From contig NZ_JBELAU010000003.1 of assembly GCF_040253585.1 (NCBI RefSeq), positions 310,001 to 374,000 on the forward strand: a stretch of DNA of 64,000 nucleotides, written 5' to 3'. Below the pieces are notes generated by a model. It worked only from the letters and a program-made list of their open reading frames with translations, was not told where the DNA came from and ran no database searches. Position numbers and translations under genes: made by a program. Below, piece by piece: positions 34,241 to 44,146 of the stretch. This stretch comes from Emticicia sp040253585. GTDB lineage: Bacteria > Bacteroidota > Bacteroidia > Cytophagales > Spirosomataceae. Positions within the stretch are counted from its first letter, which is position 1. Each line of letters starts with the position of its first letter.

Positions 34241-35278
34241 ATGATATTAAAAAAATCACTTATTTACTTTCTATTTTTTGGTTATCTATCTTTTCAAAAT
34301 TCATTTGGACAAGATAAAACTATCTTATCGAATCAAATTGACTCTTTGATAAATACAAAATCAACGAAACCTTTTAATGGAATCATCACAATTGTAAATC
34401 ACGGAAAAATACAATATTTTAAAATAAAAGGTTTTGCTGATAATGAAAAGAAAACTCTGCTAAAACGCAATGACCAATTTGTCATTGGTTCAATCAGTAA
34501 GCAATTTACGGCAGCCTTAATGCTACGTACATTTGATGCAGGAAAGGTTGAACTACACAAACCTATCAAAAGCTATCTGCCTAATTTAATGGCTACTTGG
34601 TCAGATTCAGTCACAATTCATCAACTTTTGACTCATACGCACGGAATTACGGCATTGAATAAACCTCTTTCATTTAAGGCAGGCACACAATATGCGTATT
34701 CACAAATTGGCTATGATTTGCTGGCACAGATTCTTGAAAGTGTCACACAGCAATCATTTGCACAACTTGCAGACGAACTTTTCAAGAAGTGTGGAATGCT
34801 AAACACATTTCACCCAAACTTAAAAAAGTACAAAAATTTAGTTAAAGGATATTCTGAGCAAGAAAACGGAAATTTAGTATTTGAGACAGCGACTTTTGAA
34901 AATTATCCAGCTGCGGGCGGATTTATTTCTACTATTGATGATTTAGTAAAATGGAACGAATGGCTGTATTCAGGGAAACTATTTAAACCAGCTACATTTC
35001 AGATGATGAAAACCAAACAACCAGTAGCTGTGCGTCAACATCCACTATTTGGAAAAACTGAATATGGCTACGGAATTACGGTTGATGATAAAGAAGGATT
35101 ACTTCAACTCGGACAAACTGGATATACTCCAGGTTTTATTTCGATGAATTTTTATTTTCCTGAAACGCAAACGAGCCTTGTTATCTTAGATAATTTTGTT
35201 TGGCATCCAGAAGAATTAGACAAAGCATTCAGATACCATACCGAAATACTTAACTATGTGAGAAAATCACTCAAATAA
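34241..35278 (+). CDS. Serine hydrolase, beta-lactamase / class C-like family
   Basis: 345 residues from the ATG at 34241. Signal peptide MILKKSLIYFLFFGYLSFQNSFG. SxxK motif SISK in FVIGSISKQFTAALML (about residue 90), HQLLTHTHGI, and the second motif YSQIGYDLLAQIL where class C enzymes have YSN. The C-terminal GYGITVDDKEGLLQLGQTGYTPGF supplies the third motif (GQTG in place of HxG/KTG). It is likely a D-Ala-D-Ala carboxypeptidase- or esterase-like enzyme in the periplasm. Confidence 0.88.
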   Translation: MILKKSLIYFLFFGYLSFQNSFGQDKTILSNQIDSLINTKSTKPFNGIITIVNHGKIQYFKIKGFADNEKKTLLKRNDQFVIGSISKQFTAALMLRTFDAGKVELHKPIKSYLPNLMATWSDSVTIHQLLTHTHGITALNKPLSFKAGTQYAYSQIGYDLLAQILESVTQQSFAQLADELFKKCGMLNTFHPNLKKYKNLVKGYSEQENGNLVFETATFENYPAAGGFISTIDDLVKWNEWLYSGKLFKPATFQMMKTKQPVAVRQHPLFGKTEYGYGITVDDKEGLLQLGQTGYTPGFISMNFYFPETQTSLVILDNFVWHPEELDKAFRYHTEILNYVRKSLK

Positions 35279-35280
35279 AT

Positions 35281-36492
35281 TTATTTTGACGTAAGGGTTC
35301 CTGTACTACTGATTACATACTCATTACTATTAATCAATAATACCACACGGGCTGGCGAAAACGAATCGTCAAGGCTGACTAAGATTTTTTCTTTTCCATC
35401 GATGTAGCCTTTTTTCTTGTCGAGTTTGGCCAAAACTATGTTGCTTTCTTCGTCATACTTTGGGTCGAGCGGAGAAGTATAAACAATTCTACCTTGTAAA
35501 TCTATGTAATGAAAATTACCATTGAGTTTAACAGCGGCCATTCCTTGGTCGAATGCACTGGCTTTATCGAAAGTAGCAGGAATAAACTCATAACCTTGTT
35601 GATTTACAAAACCATATTTTTTGTTGGCTTTAAAAACCGCAATACCGTCTTCAAAATCATCCAATAAATCGTAACGTGGTGATATTATTTCTTTCCCTTG
35701 GTGGTCAATTACGCCAAATTTATTGTTTTTCATCACCACCGCAACACCTTCTTTAAAACTACGAACAGTCTGATAACTGGGTTTTACTACAAAATTTCCT
35801 TTTTTATCAATGGCTCCAGCTACGTTATCCAACTTCACAGAAGCAACTCCTTCGTGAAACGAACTTGCCAAATCATACTTCGGTTCGATTACGACCTTAC
35901 CTTTTTTATTAATGTACCCAAACTTACCATTTTTCATAAATACTGCATAATCTTCTGAAAATGGCAATGAAAACTCAAATTGATAATCAATAACTAATTT
36001 TCCTTTAGCATCTATATATCCGTTGTGACCATCTTTGCCAACTAAGCCCAAACCTTCGCTGAAGCCCATTGCAAAATCATGGCGTGGATAAACTACAATT
36101 TTTCCATTTTTATCAATAAAACCATATTTATTTTGGAAACTTACCATTGCAAAACCATTGAAGAAAGGCTCGCATTTATCAAAAATCAAGGGCGTGAGTA
36201 ACGAGCCATCTGTACGAATAAAACTATGACGATTATTTTCGGTGACAATTGCGAGTCCGTCTTTAAAATCTGATACTTTATCAAACTGACAAGGAATCTG
36301 CAAAATACCTTGGCGGTTAATAAAACCAAATTTTCCTCCGATATTTACTTTGGCCATTCCATCATAGAAAAAAAGGCCGATACTTTCTCTTTTAGGAGCA
36401 ATCGGTTCTTCAATGTGTTCTTTTTGAGCTAAAGTATTGAAACACAAGCTACCAAAAACACTAATCAAACCTATAAATACACTTATTCTCAT
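35281..36492 (-). CDS. Exported WG-repeat protein
   Basis: 403 residues with a signal peptide (MRISVFIGLISVFGSLCFNTLA). It is built of about a dozen WG-type repeats such as DKVSDFKDGLAIVTENNRHSFI, FAMVSFQNKYGFIDKNGKIVV and GYINKKGKVVIEPKYDLASSF. WG repeats form beta-propeller-like or beta-sheet arrays in surface proteins of unknown binding partner. Tail-to-tail with the serine hydrolase, only 2 bases apart. Confidence 0.88.
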   Translation of the reverse strand: MRISVFIGLISVFGSLCFNTLAQKEHIEEPIAPKRESIGLFFYDGMAKVNIGGKFGFINRQGILQIPCQFDKVSDFKDGLAIVTENNRHSFIRTDGSLLTPLIFDKCEPFFNGFAMVSFQNKYGFIDKNGKIVVYPRHDFAMGFSEGLGLVGKDGHNGYIDAKGKLVIDYQFEFSLPFSEDYAVFMKNGKFGYINKKGKVVIEPKYDLASSFHEGVASVKLDNVAGAIDKKGNFVVKPSYQTVRSFKEGVAVVMKNNKFGVIDHQGKEIISPRYDLLDDFEDGIAVFKANKKYGFVNQQGYEFIPATFDKASAFDQGMAAVKLNGNFHYIDLQGRIVYTSPLDPKYDEESNIVLAKLDKKKGYIDGKEKILVSLDDSFSPARVVLLINSNEYVISSTGTLTSK

Positions 36493-36605
36493 AGCAAAAT
36501 ATTGTAATAGTCAACCTAAAAACCTTTCAGGTGCTTTTATTTGATATGCCAAACATTATGCCAAATGTATCCGCTTAATAATTTTTTAATTTTTACTAAG
36601 CACAA

Positions 36606-36639
36606 AAAAGCCTCATAATTCTAAGAATATGAGGCTTTT
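36606..36639 (-). terminator. Terminator of the ABC permease gene
   Basis: AAAAGCCTCATA (36606-36617) pairs with TATGAGGCTTTT (36628-36639). T run on the minus strand. Located 29 bases after the stop at 36668. Confidence 0.8.
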
Positions 36640-36667
36640 AAAAACTATTTTATTGAAATCACTTCAA

Positions 36668-37912
36668 TTATTCGTATCTCAAAGATTCAATCGGGTCAAG
36701 TTTTGAGGCTTTGTAAGCGGGATAAAATCCAGATAAAATACCCACAAATACGCACACAACAAAGCCCATCATTATCCAAGCCCACGGAATTATGAAACTA
36801 CTTTTATCGCTTATAAGCTTGGCAATCACGTTTCCAATACCAATTCCCATGATAATCCCTGCAATTCCACCTAAAATACAAATCACAATTGCTTCCATCA
36901 AGAACTGCAAACGAATCTTGAATGGAGTAGCTCCAATGGCTTTTCTGATTCCTATTTCACGAGTTCGTTCCGTAACCGAAACCATCATAATATTCATCAG
37001 AGCAATGGCTGCTCCCAAGAGCGTGATAATTCCGATTCCAAACCCACCTACTCGTAAATAGCCAGTTACCTCTTCAAAATCTTTTGCCAGTGCATCAGAA
37101 CGCTCAATTTCAAACGAAGCAGATTTTCCGATTGCATCTTTCCGAACTCTACGCATGACAGCTTCGGCTTCACCAATAATGTAATCCATGTCTGAAACAT
37201 TTTTTACCGAAGTTGTAATATCAAAAGTCAATTTTCTATTTCCAGCAATTTGACGACCTGTTTCAAGCGGAACAAGTGCCACACGGTCATCGCCTCCACC
37301 AGTAATGCTTCCTTTTTTCTCTAAAACACCAATTACTTTGAACCTTAAACCGAGTAATGAAATTTCTTTATCAATCGGGCTTTCCTTTGGAAATAGTGAA
37401 ACGGCCAATTCATTAGCCAAAATCACTACATTATTTGTAAAATCAATGTCATTATCACTTATATTTCGGCCAGCCGTCAATTTATAACCCTTCATATCCA
37501 GGTAATCAGTGTCAATTCCACGAATCAAACTATTGGGATTTGTCTTAATCGATTTATATTTTAACTGAGCAGCACCAGTTACACTCGTAAAAATACTGAC
37601 GGTTGCACCAGAGTTTTTTGCTTGAAAAAGCTGTTTATATTGCTTTGCCTCACGGTATTCGATGGGTGGAAAATCTTTGTCATTTACACCCCCACTTCTA
37701 CGGCGAAACATTCGTGGGCCTTTTATATCAAAAGAGTTTGCACCAAGCCCCGCAAAACTATTATCGACCGAACTTTGCATTCCATCAATAGCTGTCAAGA
37801 TTCCTACTAACGATGTGATACCAATCGCAATAATTAAAGCAGTAAGTACAGTACGAAGCATATTACCCTTGATAGAGCGTAAACCTTCGCTGACATTTTC
37901 TTTTAAATTCAT
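36668..37912 (-). CDS. MacB/FtsX-type ABC transporter permease
   Basis: 414 residues. N-terminal SIKGNMLRTVLTALIIAIGITSLVGILTAIDGMQ (membrane helix 1), a MacB_PCD periplasmic domain (about 45-285), then three helices in an FtsX domain (GIGIITLLGAAIALMNIMMVSVTERTREIGIRKAIGATP; the TERxREIGxRKAIGA motif is diagnostic). The end, SGFYPAYKASKLDPIESLRYE, is canonical. The ATPase is not adjacent. Confidence 0.93.
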   Translation of the reverse strand: MNLKENVSEGLRSIKGNMLRTVLTALIIAIGITSLVGILTAIDGMQSSVDNSFAGLGANSFDIKGPRMFRRRSGGVNDKDFPPIEYREAKQYKQLFQAKNSGATVSIFTSVTGAAQLKYKSIKTNPNSLIRGIDTDYLDMKGYKLTAGRNISDNDIDFTNNVVILANELAVSLFPKESPIDKEISLLGLRFKVIGVLEKKGSITGGGDDRVALVPLETGRQIAGNRKLTFDITTSVKNVSDMDYIIGEAEAVMRRVRKDAIGKSASFEIERSDALAKDFEEVTGYLRVGGFGIGIITLLGAAIALMNIMMVSVTERTREIGIRKAIGATPFKIRLQFLMEAIVICILGGIAGIIMGIGIGNVIAKLISDKSSFIIPWAWIMMGFVVCVFVGILSGFYPAYKASKLDPIESLRYE

Positions 37913-38126
37913 GTTTTTACCTTAAATTTAGTACGTTTTGTACTTAGATTTCAATGATACAAAATTCATCAAGAGTTTTCAAAAGCACAAACGATTAAGG
38001 TAGGTGATTCAACCGCTTATCATTTTTTTAAACACATTCACTTCTTTTTCTGTTAAATGAGTTGTAATTATAGAATGTCATTCAAAAATTCATTGAGCTT
38101 CAACTAATAATCAAATAGCAATTTCG

Positions 38127-38157
38127 TTGATAATTGGTATAAAGATTGCTACATTTG
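38127..38157 (+). promoter_or_regulatory. Predicted promoter of the 420-aa periplasmic gene
   Basis: TTG (38127-38129), 20 bases, TACATTTG (38150-38157), 24 bases before the ATG at 38182. Full consensus. Confidence 0.7.
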
Positions 38158-38181
38158 AATACATAATTTTTATAGAAAATA

Positions 38182-39444
38182 ATGAAGAAACTGACACTAT
38201 TAGTACTGTTGACGTTTTCGTTATCATCTAATCTTTTTGCTAATCGCATTTTGATTCCGATGGATGAAACTCAACGAAATCATTTGAAAGCCTACGGGAT
38301 AGCATTTTGGCTATTAAAAACTCATGGAACTGAGGTTGAATGGCTACTTAATTATAAAGGTGGGAGCTTTTTATTTACAGCTTCGCAAACTTTTATCAAT
38401 GAATGTGTGATTCGTGGTGTGAGCTATGAAGTAATTTCGGAAGCAGAATCGCAATCGATTTTGAACATAATTGCGTCGAATGATGCTAACATGGATGCGG
38501 TAAAATTGAACAAAGCTCCCAAAATTGCTGTTTATTCACCAAAAACTACACAACCGTGGGATGATGCCGTTACATTAGTTCTTACTTATGCCGAAATTCC
38601 TTACGATAAAATCTTTGATGAAGAAGTTTTAGAAAACAAACTTCCTGAATACGATTGGCTCCACCTCCACCACGAAGATTTTACGGGGCAATTCGGGAAA
38701 TTCTTGCGTATGCGTGGACAAGCGTGGTATCAAGAACAAAAACAAGAAGCCGAAACAATTGCTAAGAAATTTGGTTATACAAAAATACCTGATTTGAAAT
38801 TAGGAGTTTCAAGAAAAATCAGAGATTTTGTGTTCGGGGGTGGTTATATGTTTGCAATGTGTAATGCAACCGATACTTTCGATATTGCTTTGGCGGCTGA
38901 CGGAGTTGATATTGTAGAAGCTCCTTACGACGGTGACGGTGCAGACCCAAATGCTGAAAGTAAACTAAAATATGATAATTGTTTTGCCTTTAAAGATTTC
39001 AGGCTAATTACCAATCCTTATGAAATGGAATTTTCAAGCATTGATAATCAGCAAGAAGAACGTGGTGTAACCGAGAACAATGATTATTTTTCGCTGTTCC
39101 AATTCTCAGCAAAGTGGGACCCAATTCCGACAATGCTTACACAAAACCACGCAAATTTGATTAAAGGTTTTATGGGTCAAACTACTGCATTCAAAAAACA
39201 ATACATTAGACCCGATGTAATTACGCTTGCCGAGAATCGTTCAATTGGTGAAGCTCGTTACATACATGGAACAGCAGGAAAGGGCTTTTGGACTTTTTAT
39301 GGTGGCCACGACCCCGAAGATTATCAACATTACGTTGGAGAAGAACCAACCGATTTGAATCTTCATCCAAATTCTGCTGGTTATCGTTTGATTTTAAATA
39401 ATGTACTTTTCCCAGCGGCAAAGAAGAAGAAATTAAAGACCTAA
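38182..39444 (+). CDS. Conserved exported protein, annotated as asparagine synthetase B in relatives
   Basis: 420 residues with a signal peptide (MKKLTLLVLLTFSLSSNLFA). The sequence has none of the Asn synthetase motifs. Residues 106-250 look like a class I glutamine-amidotransferase/ThuA-like fold (KIAVYSPKTTQPWDDAVTLVL, YDWLHLHHEDFTGQFG, VFGGGYMFAMCNATDTFD; Cys in the nucleophile-elbow position). TAGKGFWTFYGGHDPEDYQHYVGEEPTD is a strongly conserved-looking end block. Related Bacteroidota proteins carry the asparagine synthetase name, as far as I recall, which the sequence does not support. Confidence 0.65.
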   Translation: MKKLTLLVLLTFSLSSNLFANRILIPMDETQRNHLKAYGIAFWLLKTHGTEVEWLLNYKGGSFLFTASQTFINECVIRGVSYEVISEAESQSILNIIASNDANMDAVKLNKAPKIAVYSPKTTQPWDDAVTLVLTYAEIPYDKIFDEEVLENKLPEYDWLHLHHEDFTGQFGKFLRMRGQAWYQEQKQEAETIAKKFGYTKIPDLKLGVSRKIRDFVFGGGYMFAMCNATDTFDIALAADGVDIVEAPYDGDGADPNAESKLKYDNCFAFKDFRLITNPYEMEFSSIDNQQEERGVTENNDYFSLFQFSAKWDPIPTMLTQNHANLIKGFMGQTTAFKKQYIRPDVITLAENRSIGEARYIHGTAGKGFWTFYGGHDPEDYQHYVGEEPTDLNLHPNSAGYRLILNNVLFPAAKKKKLKT

Positions 39445-39466
39445 AAACTCCAATAAACAAGTACCC

Positions 39467-39500
39467 GCCTCACTTTGATTATCGAAGTGGGGCTTTTTTT
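39467..39500 (+). terminator. Terminator of the 420-aa gene
   Basis: GCCTCACTT pairs with AAGTGGGGC with a T8 tract, 22 bases after the stop. A decayed copy of this hairpin recurs at about 39694. Confidence 0.75.
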
Positions 39501-39540
39501 TATAGCGAAGCTCAGCAATAGCGTCAGGTTTGAAACCTTA

Positions 39541-39715
39541 CCAACGTTACGAGGAACCAACTCTAATTTGAATCTTCATCTAAAAATGCCTGATTATCGT
39601 TATCCCAAATAATGTACTTTTCCTTACAATAAAGGAAAAGAAATTACCGTCTTAACAACTGAAAAAAGTCTAAGCCTAATTATCTCCGTAATTGAAGTGG
39701 AGCTTTTTTCCAAAG
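39541..39715 (+). repeat. Decayed second copy of the 420-aa gene 3' end and its terminator
   Basis: DNA at 39567 onward repeats TTTGAATCTTCATC of the gene at 39354. AATGTACTTTTCC at 39611 repeats 39400, and GAAGTGG(A/G)GCTTTTTT at 39694 repeats the terminator at 39484. The offset is 210-213 bases throughout, with many substitutions. The reading frame is broken, so it is a fossil. A possible third trace (GGTTGAAACCTTA near 39748) matches 39528. Confidence 0.75.
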
Positions 39716-39786
39716 TATCCAACTACAAAGTTGACAAGGGTTGAAACCTTATAGGGATTAAAGAAACTAAACTCTATAAACATAAA

Positions 39787-39819
39787 AGAAGCCCTACTCA
39801 AAATTTGAATAGGGCTTCT
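39787..39819 (-). terminator. Terminator of the Cys-rich secreted-protein gene
   Basis: A 16-base stem (39787-39802 with 39804-39819) with one mismatch, core AGAAGCCCTA. It lies 19 bases past the minus-strand stop at 39838. Confidence 0.75.
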
Positions 39820-39837
39820 CTCATATACTTTTATTTT

Positions 39838-41340
39838 TTAATTACACTTACCTTCGCCACCTTCGGTGCAACAACGGTTATAGTTTTTACTTAAAGCTTT
39901 GTATTGTTTTTCTGTAAGAGTAACATAAATTTTATTGTAATCCCCAAGACTAACATCTTGTTTTGTGAAATTATAAGTCATTTTCACAGGAACATTGATA
40001 TTTTGGTCAGCAGGAGCAACACCATCTTTGGTACAAACTCTTAAGATTTTAGAAACATCGCTACCACCAGAAGTTGTAAATTCATAAGCAGATTTTACAG
40101 GAACTTGGAAACTTCCAAGACAAAGATATTTTTCTGGAGTTTCACCTTTGTCCAATTTACCTGTTTTCTTATAAACACCAATGATAGTCACGTCATTTGT
40201 GGCACTTTTTACGCTACCATCTTTGATTTCCGTTTTGCCAAAGAAATTAATTTTTTGGTCAGCACATTTCGGGTCGCTACCACCAAAGGTGCTTGAAGCT
40301 GTTTCGGTTGCTGTACTTGAGCTTACTTTCTTAGCCGCAACTTCTAAATTTGGAGTTGATGTTGAAGTTACATTTACTGCTTTATATGCTTTGCTCAAAG
40401 CCTTGAATTGGTCATCTGTTACATTTAAATATAATTTTTCACCATCACCAACCAAAACATCATTCTTAGTAATTTTATAATTTAAGTTTAGCGGTAATGA
40501 TAGATTCATTGGTGCTGGAGCAGAATTTACATCCGTACAAACCTCAACAGTTTTAGAATACTGAGCTTCTCCTTTCACATTAAAATCATAAGTCGAGCGA
40601 ACTGAAACTGGATATGAACCTAAAAGTAAACCTTTTGTGCTACCAGAAGTTGAGTTGACAGCCACAATTTCCATTGTTTTACTGGTTGTCATCACATCAC
40701 CACTACTTACTTGTCCTGTACCAGTAATATTGATTGTTTGTGTTTTACAAAAATTTACGATAGGAGTCTTCTCACAACATCCTTGGCTATTACAAGTATA
40801 GCCTTCTGGGCATGGGCAAGGGCTAACTGGGCAATTAGGTGCTGGTGGATAGAAAGCATTTCCACATTTTTTCATGATATAAAGGAAACAATCACCGCCT
40901 TTAGCATAAACTTTGAAAGTTGGGAAAGCATTTCCTAATGTTGACCATGCGTATTTGTGTCCACGAGAATATGCACCCATCCAACCGATTGTTCCAGCAG
41001 GAAGAGTTTCTGGAATTAAACTTTTACTTGTAAAAGCTGGGTCATTGAAGCCAGTATAACCTAATGCTTGTAACAAGTCATCAATTTCAGCTCTACTATT
41101 TTTGGTATTCTTTTTATAAACAGACTTTAAATGATTATAAGCAGATACACCCGTATGCTTAGGAATTTCACCAAATTGTGGACTTGTACCAAGTACCTTT
41201 AATACGACGGGTGATTTATCCGATGCTGCTTTAAAGATTGAGTAGGGAAGTAAATTACATTTTGAATTAAGTTGCTGAGCAAACCCTACAAAAGGTAAAA
41301 GTATTGCTAAAGTTAGCACGGAAATTAGTTTAGACTTCAT
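39838..41340 (-). CDS. Secreted protein with a Cys-rich knot and two repeated domains
   Basis: 500 residues, unrecognised. Signal peptide 1-22 (FVGFAQ). Residues 28-165 form an N-terminal domain with scattered Cys. Residues 170-190 (CPVSPCPCPEGYTCNSQGCC) pack seven Cys into 20 residues, like an EGF/granulin-style knot. Two about 125-residue repeats follow (198-320 and 359-487). Each runs from a Cys-bearing strand, through GSYPVSVRSTYDF or GSFQVPVKSAYEF and VCT(D/K), to NDVLVGD or QDVSLGD and FKALSKAYK or YKALSKNYN. A Thr/Ser-rich linker separates them. It is probably a disulfide-bonded surface protein. Confidence 0.7.
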   Translation of the reverse strand: MKSKLISVLTLAILLPFVGFAQQLNSKCNLLPYSIFKAASDKSPVVLKVLGTSPQFGEIPKHTGVSAYNHLKSVYKKNTKNSRAEIDDLLQALGYTGFNDPAFTSKSLIPETLPAGTIGWMGAYSRGHKYAWSTLGNAFPTFKVYAKGGDCFLYIMKKCGNAFYPPAPNCPVSPCPCPEGYTCNSQGCCEKTPIVNFCKTQTINITGTGQVSSGDVMTTSKTMEIVAVNSTSGSTKGLLLGSYPVSVRSTYDFNVKGEAQYSKTVEVCTDVNSAPAPMNLSLPLNLNYKITKNDVLVGDGEKLYLNVTDDQFKALSKAYKAVNVTSTSTPNLEVAAKKVSSSTATETASSTFGGSDPKCADQKINFFGKTEIKDGSVKSATNDVTIIGVYKKTGKLDKGETPEKYLCLGSFQVPVKSAYEFTTSGGSDVSKILRVCTKDGVAPADQNINVPVKMTYNFTKQDVSLGDYNKIYVTLTEKQYKALSKNYNRCCTEGGEGKCN

Positions 41341-41729
41341 TTTGGTTAATTGTTAAGATTTCTGTTTGAAAAATGCTCCAATCAGGTTCTAAATTAAGTT
41401 TACAGAAATAGTATATATTAAAATTTTGTGCCAATTTATGAAAAAAATACCTTTTGGCAAGCTAAAATCTCATAAAATTATTGTTTGAGCCTATAAAATC
41501 AAAAAAAAATACCTGTAAACTATTAGACTTGTTTATGATTATAAAGTTACTTGCAAATCAAATAAAATCATAATTTTAATGGAAACTAATAAAGCCGCTA
41601 ATTGCAACTTTTCTAAAATAATACTATCTCTTTACAAACGAAATTTATTACTTTACCGTTTTGAAAGGGCAAGTACACGATAATTAGCTTATATTTCATC
41701 TTTATTATATAAATTATTCATTCAAACTC
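41341..41729. other. Divergent intergenic region
   Basis: About 390 AT-rich bases between divergent start codons. Promoters for both neighbours are expected here, but I see no full TAnnTTTG match with correct spacing and no RNA gene or repeat. Confidence 0.4.
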
Positions 41730-43721
41730 ATGAAAATCAATAAAATATTGCTGGTTTGTGCTTTAGCCATTTTTCAACAAATAGCGGCTCAAACACCCAC
41801 AACATCAAAGTATGACCACCGTGATGCCTTTAATCCGCTCTTTAACTTCATGCCAGGAACAGCGTATCGTAGTGGGACAGGTGCACCAGGACCAATGTAT
41901 TGGCAAAATAAGGCCGATTATAAAATCAATATCAAACTCGACGAAGAAGCGAATACTTTGTCAGGAGATGTTGAGATAACTTATAAAAATAATAGTCCCG
42001 ACAAATTACCATTTTTATGGCTTCAACTTGACCAAAACCAATTTAATAATGAATCAAGAGGGGGAAAAACCACTACAATTGCAGGTGGACGTTTCGGAAA
42101 TACAGGTTTCGATGGTGGCTATACTGTTCAGTTCGTAAGTGTAGAAAAAACTTCTCAAACTGGGAAAAAAGTCTTTACCCGTTCCGTCTATGCCGAACAT
42201 TTGACTGATGATACCCGAATGCAAATTCGTTTGTCAGAACCCATGCTAACTAACGAAGAGGTAAAAATCAAAATTTCGTATTCTTTTAAAATTCCACGTT
42301 ATGGCTCCGACCGCATGGGAAAACAAGAGACCCAAGAGGGAATTATCTACGAAGTAGCTCAGTGGTATCCAAGGATGGCGGTGTATGATGATGTAGAAGG
42401 ATGGAATACCTTACCGTATCTGGGTGCAGGAGAGTTCTATTTAGAATATGGAGATTTTGAATATAATATAACAGTTCCGTATAATCATATTGTAGTTGGT
42501 TCAGGAGAATTAATGAATCCGAATGAAGTATTGACAACCGAGCAAATCAGACGCTTAAATGAAGCAAAAAATAGTGATAAAACTGTAATCATCAGAAGTG
42601 CCGAAGAAGTTACTGATGCAAAGTCACGTCCACGCACAAACGGAACACTTACTTGGAAATTTAAATGTAAACAAGCCCGTGATATAGCTTGGGCAAGTTC
42701 AAAAGCATATATTTGGGATGCTTGTAAAATTAACCTTCCAAGTGGCAAAACATCTTTAGCACAATCGGTTTACCCAAAAGAAAGCAATGGAAATGATGCT
42801 TGGGGACGTTCGTCGGAATATGTAAAGGGTTGTATTGAGTTTTATTCAAAATATGTTTACGAATACAGCTACCCAAGTGCCGTAAATGTGGCTGGAGTTG
42901 TTGGAGGAATGGAGTATCCAGGGATCGTTTTCTGTGATTACAGAGACAAAACCGAAAGCCTCTGGGGCGTAACCGACCATGAATTCGGGCATAACTGGTT
43001 CCCTATGATTGTGGGAAGTAATGAGCGTAAATATGCATGGATGGATGAAGGTTTCAATACTTTTATTAATAGTCTTTCAACCAAAAACTTTAATAATGGT
43101 GAATATTACAGTCCAGAAAATGTTCGACAAATGACTCCCTATTATTATGACCGTGACCCGATTGCAAATATTCCTGATGTAATTCAAGATAATAATTTGG
43201 GAATTGCGGCTTACATGAAACCAGGCTATGGCCTTACGATGCTTCGTGAATTAATTTTAGGTGAAAAACGTTTCGATTATGCTTTTAAAGAATACGTTAA
43301 TCGTTGGGCTTTCAAGCACCCTACTCCTCTTGATTTCTTCCGAACAATGGAAGATGCTGCAGGTGAAGATTTAGGTTGGTTTTGGAAAGGTTGGTACTTG
43401 AATGATTGGAAAATTGACCAAGCAGTAAAAGACGTAACTTATGTGCAGCAAGATGCCACTAAGGGTTCAGTGATTACGATTGAGAATTTGGAAAAAATGC
43501 CAATGCCAGTCACGCTCGAAATCAAAGAAACTAACGGCACAAAAAAACGTGTGCAGTTACCTTTTGAAATATGGCAGCGTGGCAGTACATGGAGTTTCAG
43601 ACATGATTCAAAATCAGCTATTGAATCAATCATAATTGACCCTGACAATAAATTGCCAGATGTCAATATACGAAACAATCAATGGAAGCCTTCTAAACTT
43701 GCAACTCCTCAACCAAATTAA
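41730..43721 (+). CDS. M1-family metallopeptidase
   Basis: 663 residues with a signal peptide (about 1-20, ending QQIAAQ). Zinc site HEFGHNWF followed 18 residues later by DEGF, the HExxH-18-E of gluzincins. GGMEYPG is the substrate-binding GxMEN-like motif. The N-terminal beta domain (INIKLDEEANTLSGDVEITYKN) is present. There is no C-terminal HEAT domain. It is an exported aminopeptidase-like enzyme. It overlaps the convergent folB gene by 4 bases. Confidence 0.93.
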   Translation: MKINKILLVCALAIFQQIAAQTPTTSKYDHRDAFNPLFNFMPGTAYRSGTGAPGPMYWQNKADYKINIKLDEEANTLSGDVEITYKNNSPDKLPFLWLQLDQNQFNNESRGGKTTTIAGGRFGNTGFDGGYTVQFVSVEKTSQTGKKVFTRSVYAEHLTDDTRMQIRLSEPMLTNEEVKIKISYSFKIPRYGSDRMGKQETQEGIIYEVAQWYPRMAVYDDVEGWNTLPYLGAGEFYLEYGDFEYNITVPYNHIVVGSGELMNPNEVLTTEQIRRLNEAKNSDKTVIIRSAEEVTDAKSRPRTNGTLTWKFKCKQARDIAWASSKAYIWDACKINLPSGKTSLAQSVYPKESNGNDAWGRSSEYVKGCIEFYSKYVYEYSYPSAVNVAGVVGGMEYPGIVFCDYRDKTESLWGVTDHEFGHNWFPMIVGSNERKYAWMDEGFNTFINSLSTKNFNNGEYYSPENVRQMTPYYYDRDPIANIPDVIQDNNLGIAAYMKPGYGLTMLRELILGEKRFDYAFKEYVNRWAFKHPTPLDFFRTMEDAAGEDLGWFWKGWYLNDWKIDQAVKDVTYVQQDATKGSVITIENLEKMPMPVTLEIKETNGTKKRVQLPFEIWQRGSTWSFRHDSKSAIESIIIDPDNKLPDVNIRNNQWKPSKLATPQPN

Positions 43722-44071
43722 GGTACTGAAATCGTAACTTTCGAGCGATGGCAAATACCCCCAAGTGGCGGATTGAATTTGGAAACATTAACCGTAACAG
43801 CCTCAACATGAGGAAATTGCGATTTAATAGCTTCAATGATTTTATAAGCAATGTGTTCCAGTAGCCGATGTTTTTCATTCATAACATCGGCTACAATTTT
43901 ATATACATCTTCATAATTTACAGTCAATTTCAATTTATCTTCTTGTGCAGCACGGCTCAAATCGGCCGTAATTGCAATATCAATTGAAAATTTACTACCA
44001 ATTTTTTGTTCTTCATCATAATACCCATGATAAGCAAAAAACTCAAGACCTTCGAGCGAGATAATTCCCAT
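43718..44071 (-). CDS. folB: Dihydroneopterin aldolase
   Basis: 117 residues. FFAYHGYYDEEQKIGSKFSIDIAI near the N-terminus, VNYEDVYKIV, and RLLEHIAYKIIEAI are the family motifs, with catalytic Glu and Lys in place. It makes 6-hydroxymethyl-dihydropterin in folate synthesis. Its stop overlaps the M1 gene end. Confidence 0.95.
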   Translation of the reverse strand: MGIISLEGLEFFAYHGYYDEEQKIGSKFSIDIAITADLSRAAQEDKLKLTVNYEDVYKIVADVMNEKHRLLEHIAYKIIEAIKSQFPHVEAVTVNVSKFNPPLGGICHRSKVTISVP

Positions 44072-44146
44072 AAAATATTTAATGATTGATAGTTGGAGAT
44101 TAATTTTTTACCAACAGTACAGTTTTTAACAAAAATGAAACAAAAA

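Noticed and set aside
38182..39444. Calling this gene asparagine synthetase
   Set aside because: The protein has a signal peptide and no N-terminal Cys amidotransferase or ATP-pyrophosphatase motif; the name used in relatives is not supported.
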